37,309 bases of DNA from an uncultured Eubacterium sp. (GTDB lineage: Bacteria; Bacillota; Clostridia; Lachnospirales; Lachnospiraceae), in the NCBI GenBank assembly GCA_905236235.1, contig CAJOPA010000030.1, positions 1 to 37,309 of the forward strand. Reading direction: 5' to 3'. Shown piece after piece: positions 31,445 through 37,309 of the stretch (the first letter of the stretch is position 1; each line of letters begins with the position of its first letter). Both the position numbers and the translations under genes were made by a program. The notes beneath the pieces were generated by a model. It saw only the letters and a list, made by a program, of their open reading frames with translations, did no database searches and had not been told where the DNA came from.

Positions 31445-33733
31445 TTAACCCTTATAGTAATTGATCAGGCATCCTTTTTCGATGATCTCGCGTTCATCAT
31501 CCGTAAGATCTCCCATGAAAAGCGGGATCTTTACCAGCTTGCCGTCGCGAACAACGTATGCCTCGATCTCCTGCTTCTTGTCCGCTACCGCCTTGGCGAT
31601 CTCCGGAAGGAAAATATAATCTTCCTTGTGGAACGGAAGGTCCGTGTCTTTGGTTAACAACGGCAGCATGCCCCAGTTGATCAGGTTGGAACGATATCTC
31701 TTTGTTGCATATTCCCTCGCGATATTGGCCCAACCGCCCAATACCTTCTGGCAGGATGCTGCCTGCTCTCTTGCCGATCCGTCGCCGGGCTTTACGGCAA
31801 AGATCGTACTGCCCACGCCGAGGTTGTCCTTCGATACATCCGGGTACTGCGTCCGGATAGCCGCCAGTACCGGGGCAAGCTCCGCAAACGCCTCCTCCGG
31901 CTGTCTGCCTTCCTCAATGGCCTTCTGCGCCGTCTGTACCGCCTTGGCTTTGCCTACGTATTCAGGATCCTTGCGGGACAGGGTAAACTCCGCGAGTCCC
32001 AACGGATTGGAACGATAGGAAGACGTCTCCCCGGAGGGGATCAACTCATCCGTGGTGGTAACGGGATCATGGATCTCGGAAACCACCTTCAAAACCATAT
32101 GCTTTGGCAATGCGCTCATCGCCGGCCAGTCTTTGATGTTCGGTCCGAACTGCACTTCGCAGGTGGGATCTGCCACACCCTTGCTGTCAAAAACGCGTTT
32201 CTCATAGATAGTGCTGTCAAAGAAATACGCCGGTGCCTTGTAGGTCACGTCCACTTCCGTTGCCGGCGTCAGACGTCCTTTGTTTTTCGCCGTTGCAGCG
32301 ATGGAACGCGCATCCATAAGCGCCACGGAAGCGATCTGGCCGCTCTGCAGCTTGCTTCCCTCCCTGTTCGGGAAATTTCTCGTGGAATGGCGAATGGAAA
32401 ATGCATTGTTGGCGGGTGTGTCTCCCGCGCCGAAACATGGTCCGCAGAACGCCGTTTTTAATACAGCGCCCGTGCCCATCAGTTTTGCGGCCGCGCCGTT
32501 TTTCACCAGTTCCATATAGATCGGCATACTTGCCGGATAAACACTGAGCGTAAACGCATCGCAACCGATGCTGGCATTCTCCAGAATGTCCGCTGCCGCG
32601 CAGATGTTTTCAAATCCGCCGCCGGCGCATCCCGCGATAATGCCCTGCTCCACGTAGAATTTGCCGTCACGTACTTTGTCCCGCAGGGAGAAATCCACCG
32701 CTCCCTCCAGGCTGACTTTGGCTCTCTCTTCACAATCATGCAATACGTCGTCAAGGTTGGCGTTCACCTCCTCGATCGTGTACGCATTGCTCGGATGGAA
32801 CGGCATCGCGATCATGGGGCGGATCGCGGAAAGGTCTACCTCGATCACGCCTTCGTAGTAAGCCACCTCGCCCGGATGCAGCTCCTTATAATCCTCGCTT
32901 CTGCCGTGGATATCGTAGAATTCGCGGATCTTTTCGTCCGTGCTCCAGATAGAGGACAGGCAGGTCGTCTCCGTTGTCATGACATCGATCCCGATCCTAA
33001 AGTCCGCGGAAAGATTGGCAACGCCCGGTCCCACGAATTCCATGACCTTGTTGTTGACATAGCCTTTTTCAAATACCGCGCCGATGATCGCCAGCGCCAC
33101 GTCCTGCGGGCCGACGCCCGGTACCGGTTCTCCGGTCAGGACCACAGCCACCACATCAGGGAGATTGATATCATAGGTCTTGCCCAAAAGCTGTTTTACA
33201 AGCTCCGGTCCACCCTCGCCCATCGCCATGGTGCCCAGCGCGCCGTAGCGGGTGTGACTGTCGGATCCGAGGATCATCTTGCCGCCGCCTGCCAGCATCT
33301 CTCTGGCAAACTGATGGATGACCGCCTGGTGCGGAGGCACATACACGCCGCCGTAACGCTTCGCGCAGGTCAGTCCAAACATGTGGTCATCTTCGTTAAT
33401 GGTACCACCCACCGCGCACAGAGAGTTATGACAGTTGGTCAGCACATAGGGAACCGGAAATCTCTCCAGACCCGATGCCCGCGCCGTTTGAATGATCCCC
33501 ACAAAAGTGATGTCGTGGGAAGTCAGTTTGTCAAATTTGATCTTTAACTTCGCCGGATCCTGCGATGTGTTGTGCTCCTGCAAAATCCCATAGGCCATGG
33601 TATTTTGCTTGGCCTCCTCTTTTGACACCGCCTTGCCGTACGCATCGGCAATCCGCGCTGCGCTCGCACCGCTTTCCGGAATGATCTCCTGTTCTCTTAT
33701 GATATAGGCTCCGCCATCGTGTAATCTAACCAT
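31445..33733 (-). CDS. Aconitase-superfamily hydratase (YbhJ-like)
   Basis: A 762-residue Fe-S hydro-lyase of the aconitase superfamily, resembling the putative hydratase YbhJ more than AcnA or LeuC. It shows [33 protein letters not shown] (the S-H-T substrate loop), the cluster-cysteine motif [13 protein letters not shown] with a further cysteine upstream, and NFPNREGS. A swivel domain completes the C-terminus ([12 protein letters not shown]). The real substrate is not deducible from sequence; citrate/isocitrate-type activity is only a possibility. The start is ATG 33733 (GGAGG 5 nt upstream) rather than an ATG four codons earlier without a site. A promoter lies just upstream. Confidence 0.9.
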   Translation of the reverse strand: MVRLHDGGAYIIREQEIIPESGASAARIADAYGKAVSKEEAKQNTMAYGILQEHNTSQDPAKLKIKFDKLTSHDITFVGIIQTARASGLERFPVPYVLTNCHNSLCAVGGTINEDDHMFGLTCAKRYGGVYVPPHQAVIHQFAREMLAGGGKMILGSDSHTRYGALGTMAMGEGGPELVKQLLGKTYDINLPDVVAVVLTGEPVPGVGPQDVALAIIGAVFEKGYVNNKVMEFVGPGVANLSADFRIGIDVMTTETTCLSSIWSTDEKIREFYDIHGRSEDYKELHPGEVAYYEGVIEVDLSAIRPMIAMPFHPSNAYTIEEVNANLDDVLHDCEERAKVSLEGAVDFSLRDKVRDGKFYVEQGIIAGCAGGGFENICAAADILENASIGCDAFTLSVYPASMPIYMELVKNGAAAKLMGTGAVLKTAFCGPCFGAGDTPANNAFSIRHSTRNFPNREGSKLQSGQIASVALMDARSIAATAKNKGRLTPATEVDVTYKAPAYFFDSTIYEKRVFDSKGVADPTCEVQFGPNIKDWPAMSALPKHMVLKVVSEIHDPVTTTDELIPSGETSSYRSNPLGLAEFTLSRKDPEYVGKAKAVQTAQKAIEEGRQPEEAFAELAPVLAAIRTQYPDVSKDNLGVGSTIFAVKPGDGSAREQAASCQKVLGGWANIAREYATKRYRSNLINWGMLPLLTKDTDLPFHKEDYIFLPEIAKAVADKKQEIEAYVVRDGKLVKIPLFMGDLTDDEREIIEKGCLINYYKG

Positions 33734-33760
33734 GTCATCCTCCATCTTGATATTACTTCT

Positions 33761-33790
33761 ATTATACTATATCTATGTACCAAAGCACAA
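33761..33790 (-). promoter_or_regulatory. Promoter of the hydratase gene
   Basis: TATAAT (33761-33766) on the minus strand lies 27 bp ahead of the start, with TTGTGC (33785-33790) as a poor -35 at 18 bp. The region also holds GCACAA/TTGTGC inverted copies (33785-33812) after cvpA, but they lack a T-tract and were not called a terminator. Confidence 0.5.
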
Positions 33791-33815
33791 GCAAACCACT
33801 TGTTTTTGTGCCTTT

Positions 33816-34649
33816 CTAGTTTAAAATACCCGCTGCCAGCAAAACCAGGACATTGCAGTTATACAATAGCGATGTCACCGGGTTGGCATTGGCAAGCTCC
33901 GCCACCTGTGCGCCAAACTCCGTATAACTGAACACGCTGACCAAAAGGAACAAAAGCCACACGGCAATCACGCCTTCCACGATGCCGAGCGCAAGGCCCG
34001 CCCCGTGATTGACCTCCCGCAGTCCGGGCAGGTCAGCGATCCTGCTGATCAATGCAAAAAGCAGCCGCAGCACCAGATAAACCACCCAGAACATCGTAAA
34101 ATACACCAGCGCCGAAAAAAGCAGGGTTGCCATGTTTTCTGCCATATCGTCGATCAGGCCCGTCGCTTCCGCCGCATCTGTCACACCTTCCACCAGGCGC
34201 TGTGCCGTACTTTGCGTAAGCTCTTCCTTGGCATTCTCCGGCAGTTCCACGCCCGACTGCTCGAGCAGGATCTGCTGCGCCGCGAGCTGTTCCTCCGTTG
34301 TCCCACCGCCCTCTAGCGCCTCGCTGTAGTCCACGATCTCCGGCAGGACGATCTCTGTATCCGCCCCTTCTTCGATCGCGCTTTCAAGCACGCTCTCGGC
34401 GCTGTCCGTTACGGTCTCCTCGATGATATCCCTGCATTGATCAAGCAGTGTCGCATACCAGTCCGTATTCGTTTTTAAATACCCGGTCACCTGCGGCGTA
34501 ACCACCGTTACCACCACCAGTGTTACCACGATACAGACCAGTGAAAATGCGACCTTGACCAGTCCCTTGCGATATCCTCGAAACGCAAACGCCGCCAAGA
34601 TCAGCAACGTCACCCAAAACACGCTGTTTTGCAGCCACAAAATATCCAT
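33816..34649 (-). CDS. CvpA family membrane protein
   Basis: A 277-residue membrane protein of the CvpA (colicin V production) family. Hydrophobic segments at about 7-24, 30-51, 170-195 and 222-245 are broken by an acidic, probably extracytoplasmic loop of about 110 residues (55-165). FRGYRKGLVKVAFSL and LREVNHGAGLALGIVEGVIAVWLLF are the typical family stretches. The family has roles in envelope robustness in proteobacteria, but no function is established in Clostridia. ATG 34649 is preceded by AGGAGG. It starts 18 bp after the DUF5711-like gene, so they are cotranscribed. Confidence 0.88.
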   Translation of the reverse strand: MDILWLQNSVFWVTLLILAAFAFRGYRKGLVKVAFSLVCIVVTLVVVTVVTPQVTGYLKTNTDWYATLLDQCRDIIEETVTDSAESVLESAIEEGADTEIVLPEIVDYSEALEGGGTTEEQLAAQQILLEQSGVELPENAKEELTQSTAQRLVEGVTDAAEATGLIDDMAENMATLLFSALVYFTMFWVVYLVLRLLFALISRIADLPGLREVNHGAGLALGIVEGVIAVWLLFLLVSVFSYTEFGAQVAELANANPVTSLLYNCNVLVLLAAGILN

Positions 34650-34667
34650 TCCGTCCTCCTGTATAAA

Positions 34668-35810
34668 CTATAGCAAACGGATCCTGTCCGTATGATCTTC
34701 AAATACGATCTCATAGATGGGAAGGATCCCCACATTTCGAACGCACAATATCGTATCTTCAAAAGTGTAGGCAAATTTCTCGATCCCAAAATGCGTAAAG
34801 ATCACCAGGTCGTGGTCGCCGTATACGGCAATCTGACCGTTGGCCAATACCTGCACCTTTTTGTAATTGATATCCAACCCTTCGGAAAAAATCTCCTTGC
34901 CTTTGGTCGAATACAAAGTCATCTGATAAGCAGCCGTTCCTTCCGCATTCCCCGATGCCGTGGCAACGCTTATGGAATTGCGGGTAACGGTGCCAAAAAC
35001 ATGATTGCCGTAAAAAATGCTCTCCGGCTCCTCCTCCGGCACGATCTCGTTTACAAGCTCCGGCTGTTTTGTGCCGTTATATACATAGATCCCGCCGTCG
35101 GTATAAACCACCAGCGTCGTATCCGTAATAAACGCCACCTTCGCGATCATGGTGTCCTCAAAGGCAAACGTCCCTACCAGGTTGTCGATCTCATTTTGGC
35201 CCACGGAACTGAAATTATAGAAAGCAAGCGTACTGTCCACCTTGCCCGCGGAAAGAGACAAAAATCCCACCGCTAACGTCGTGCCGTCCTCGGAGATCGC
35301 AATGCTCATGGGATATCCCGAATTTTCCATACGGATGGTTCCCTGCGCGATCTGTGTGCCATCCTTTCCGTAGACGCACAGATAGTAAACGCCGTCATTA
35401 ACGCAGACCGCTGCCACCGTCCCCTTCTCAGAGACGCTCACCTGCAGGATCTCACTGCCCGTCTCCATCTTGCCGGCAAGCCCGTCCTTATCCAATACGT
35501 AGATCTGACGGCCGCCCCACTCTCCTACGGCAATATAATCATCCCCTACGGAAAGCAGGGGCTCATCCATCTCATAACTCTGATTCCATACCGTGTTGCC
35601 GTCACTGTCTACGCAGGTAATACCGTCGCTGCCGTACTTCACAAACCGGTTTCCGAAAGCAACATACCGGGTAGACTGCGCATCCGTATGCCGCAGGGAC
35701 TGTATCACGTCGTAAGACGAATAGCTTCTTACCTGCAAAAAAAGCAGGAAAGCCACGATCGCCAACACAACGACCCCTATGCATATCCAACCCAATCTGA
35801 TCCGCTTCAT
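34668..35810 (-). CDS. DUF5711-like membrane-anchored beta-propeller-type protein
   Basis: A 380-residue protein with one N-terminal signal anchor (about 7-25: WICIGVVVLAIVAFLLFL) and a long outside-facing region built from repeated beta strands with alternating VxxDxxGxxxW / VAVGxWGGRQIYVLD units, like a six- or seven-bladed propeller. I recognise it as DUF5711 from memory. The ligand is unknown; no catalytic motif is visible. It starts 21 bp after the recR terminator. The ATG is preceded by AAAGGACAGG. It pairs with cvpA downstream, a neighbourhood that suggests an envelope role. Confidence 0.8.
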   Translation of the reverse strand: MKRIRLGWICIGVVVLAIVAFLLFLQVRSYSSYDVIQSLRHTDAQSTRYVAFGNRFVKYGSDGITCVDSDGNTVWNQSYEMDEPLLSVGDDYIAVGEWGGRQIYVLDKDGLAGKMETGSEILQVSVSEKGTVAAVCVNDGVYYLCVYGKDGTQIAQGTIRMENSGYPMSIAISEDGTTLAVGFLSLSAGKVDSTLAFYNFSSVGQNEIDNLVGTFAFEDTMIAKVAFITDTTLVVYTDGGIYVYNGTKQPELVNEIVPEEEPESIFYGNHVFGTVTRNSISVATASGNAEGTAAYQMTLYSTKGKEIFSEGLDINYKKVQVLANGQIAVYGDHDLVIFTHFGIEKFAYTFEDTILCVRNVGILPIYEIVFEDHTDRIRLL

Positions 35811-35829
35811 ACAACCTGTCCTTTACAGG

Positions 35830-35857
35830 GAAAAAGAGCTTCGCTCTCCGAAGCTCT
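35830..35857 (-). terminator. Rho-independent terminator after recR
   Basis: On the minus strand AGAGCTTCG-GAGAG-CGAAGCTCT is a perfect 9-bp stem with a 5-nt loop, followed by TTTTT, 3 bp after the recR stop codon. It ends the dnaX-ybaB-recR transcript. Confidence 0.9.
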
Positions 35858-35860
35858 TAC

Positions 35861-36457
35861 CTATAACTCCGTCCGCCCTTCCAGCGCACGCAAAAGGGTT
35901 ACTTCGTCAATATATTCGATATCGCCGCCCACCGGAACACCGCTCGCGATCCTTGTGACACGGATCCCCGTAGGCTTTACCAAACGGCTGATATACATCG
36001 CCGTCGCCTCTCCCTCAATACTGGAATTGGTGGCGATGATCACTTCATCCACATCCTGCTGCAATCGCACGAGCAGTTCCTTTAATCGTATATCCTCCGG
36101 ACCGATCCCCAACATGGGAGAAATGGCGCCGTGCAACACGTGATACACGCCATTGTAGCGCCCCGTCTTTTCATAAGCCACCAGATCGCGGGTATTTTCC
36201 ACTACCATGATCTGTCGGTGGTCGCGGTTTGGATTGCTGCAGATCGGACATACCTCTTCATCCGTAAGGGTCAGGCACTCCTTGCAATATCGCACATGCT
36301 CCCTTGCATCCGTCAGAGAAAACGCCAGATCCTCCACCTCTTCCTTGGGCATGGACAACACATGAAACGCCAGTCTTTGCGCCGTCTTGCTGCCGATACC
36401 GGGAAGTCGTGAGAGAGATTCAATGAGTTTCGCGATCTGTTTGCTGTAATACTCCAT
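35861..36457 (-). CDS. recR: Recombination mediator RecR
   Basis: Works with RecO/RecF to load RecA on gapped DNA. The 198 residues have the N-terminal helix-hairpin-helix ([20 protein letters not shown]), a C4 zinc finger ([16 protein letters not shown]), the Toprim domain with VVENTRDL and [12 protein letters not shown], and a C-terminal Walker-B-like region. The length is standard (~198). It follows ybaB by 17 bp and is followed by a strong terminator, the classic dnaX-ybaB-recR order. Confidence 0.97.
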   Translation of the reverse strand: MEYYSKQIAKLIESLSRLPGIGSKTAQRLAFHVLSMPKEEVEDLAFSLTDAREHVRYCKECLTLTDEEVCPICSNPNRDHRQIMVVENTRDLVAYEKTGRYNGVYHVLHGAISPMLGIGPEDIRLKELLVRLQQDVDEVIIATNSSIEGEATAMYISRLVKPTGIRVTRIASGVPVGGDIEYIDEVTLLRALEGRTEL

Positions 36458-36474
36458 GCATCTACTCCATAGGA

Positions 36475-36813
36475 TCAGAACGGAAATCCGCCGCCCGTGA
36501 TCTTTGACATCGCATTGCTGGAATACTCTTCCACCATGCGAAGCGCCTCATTGGTTGCCGCAACAATAAGATCTTCCAGCATCTCAATATCCTCGGGGTC
36601 TACCACTTCCTCGGAAAGTTTCACCTTAACGATCTCCCGTTTCCCGGAAACCGTAACCTCCACCGCGCCGCCGCCGGCGGTTGCGGTCATTTCCATTTCT
36701 TCGAGTTCCTTCGTCGTCTCTTCCATTTGACGCTGCATCTTTTGCGCCTGCTTCATCAGCTGGTTCATGTTCGCCCCGCCCATTCCGCCGGGGAATCCTC
36801 CTCTTTTCGCCAT
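36475..36813 (-). CDS. YbaB/EbfC family nucleoid-associated protein
   Basis: A 112-residue DNA-binding protein. It starts [26 protein letters not shown], with a Gly-rich N-terminal tail and a helix, the conserved [20 protein letters not shown] beta region, and a short C-terminal Gly-Phe-Pro tail. Members form dimers that bind DNA with little sequence preference; the exact role in Clostridia is not known. ATG 36813 has AGGAG upstream. It lies between dnaX (17 bp) and recR (17 bp), the conserved order. Confidence 0.95.
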   Translation of the reverse strand: MAKRGGFPGGMGGANMNQLMKQAQKMQRQMEETTKELEEMEMTATAGGGAVEVTVSGKREIVKVKLSEEVVDPEDIEMLEDLIVAATNEALRMVEEYSSNAMSKITGGGFPF

Positions 36814-36830
36814 GATCGGCTCCTTTCTCC

Positions 36831-37309
36831 TTATACTTCCTCACCCAGCCTGAAATCGTCCGGGTGATCATCAACCTCAATCTCTATATCCATGCGGGCC
36901 CGGTACTCCTCCGGCGCTCCGAGCAATGCGCCCTTTGCCTGCGATCGCATCCGCACCACCACGGGTACCTCTGCATTCTTTATCTTCAAGATCGCCTGCT
37001 TCATATCCTCCACAGACTCCTGCCGGTTTAACTGTTCGAAAGCCTGTCTGTCGTCCGTAAGTAGCTCCAGCTGATCTTTGTTGGCATAGTTCACGCCGGT
37101 CTTTTGGATAAACATCCGCGTAAGACTCGTCAAAGATAAAACGATATCCTCCCAGGCATCAAGCACCTCGCCCAGTACCCCGGGGTCGTCCTTTAAGCTT
37201 CGGATGGCCTGCTCTTTTTGCGCCTGCATCTGACGGTCCTGCTCTGTCCCGTCATCCGCCGCCGCGCCGGATCGTCTCGGCGCACTTGCGCCTCCCGTTG
37301 CCCGACCGC
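36831..37309 (-). CDS. dnaX: DNA polymerase III subunit gamma/tau, C-terminal part (partial, runs off the window)
   Basis: The last ~159 codons of the gene, open to the window edge. The sequence has a Gly/Ala/Arg-rich linker at its start and then a helical C-terminal domain (QLNRQESVEDMKQAILKIKN, ending in FRLGEEV). The ATPase domain and Walker motifs lie outside the window, so the call rests on position before ybaB-recR and on the tau-type C-terminal pattern. An internal ATG at 37229 is unlikely to be the true start because the same frame is open all the way upstream. Confidence 0.85.
   Translation of the reverse strand, partial: GRATGGASAPRRSGAAADDGTEQDRQMQAQKEQAIRSLKDDPGVLGEVLDAWEDIVLSLTSLTRMFIQKTGVNYANKDQLELLTDDRQAFEQLNRQESVEDMKQAILKIKNAEVPVVVRMRSQAKGALLGAPEEYRARMDIEIEVDDHPDDFRLGEEV

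Noticed and set aside
33785-33812. Possible terminator between cvpA and the hydratase gene
   Set aside because: GCACAA/TTGTGC copies can pair only with a bulge and no T-run follows on the minus strand; it overlaps the presumed promoter instead.

Overview
The window comes from a motile, Gram-positive (monoderm) member of the Clostridia, most likely Lachnospiraceae. This rests on gene content and order (coaX-dusB-greA-lysS, dnaX-ybaB-recR, a clostridial Tad/Flp pilus locus with DUF5702- and DUF6382-type proteins, DUF5711 and DUF6240-like proteins) and on strong AGGAGG-type ribosome binding sites. It is moderately GC-rich and very densely coded. Every gene except murG lies on the minus strand, so the natural reading order runs from high to low coordinates. 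No gap between genes exceeds 300 bp (the largest, about 280 bp, lies between the flagellar and pilus genes), and I saw no rRNA, tRNA, CRISPR array or transposase gene.

In transcription order: (1) 37309-35861 holds the 3' end of dnaX, then ybaB and recR, closed by a clear terminator. (2) 35810-30074 carries a DUF5711-like anchored beta-propeller-like protein, a CvpA-type membrane protein, an aconitase-superfamily hydratase with its own promoter, and an AI-2E-type permease. (3) 30061-22246 carries a TPR/P-loop protein, a ~1070-residue DUF6240-like protein, flagellin behind a near-perfect sigma-D (sigma-28) promoter, and FliS, closed by a terminator.

(4) 22043-12595 is a complete Tad/Flp-type pilus operon of eleven genes: prepilin peptidase, TadZ-like protein, CpaF/TadA ATPase, TadB, a TadC with a ~190-residue extracytoplasmic insert, a 59-residue Flp1 pilin, a DUF5702 (TadG-like) protein, a TadE-like pseudopilin ending in tandem Cys modules, a second prepilin peptidase, a small TadE-like pilin and an FHA/DUF6382 protein. 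The last four genes are linked by ATGA/GTGA stop-start overlaps. This operon holds the most unusual signals in the window: a perfect inverted repeat across the predicted transcription start, a first gene without a conventional start codon, and 26-bp inverted repeats bracketing an AT-rich segment at the start of the large pseudopilin gene (candidate invertible switch, small inserted element or RNA hairpin).

(5) 12539-10885 has a rhomboid protease and a flavodoxin-SCP2 fusion. (6) A lone plus-strand murG faces pgi, and their promoters overlap head to head. (7) 8220-5469 has a surface SleB-type hydrolase with a strong promoter and a WalR-like box, then an NfeD/SPFH membrane pair. (8) 5426-58 contains argF, a small DUF6145-like protein, coaX, dusB, a terminator, greA and lysS. 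Functional names rest on motif recognition by eye; no database search was run.
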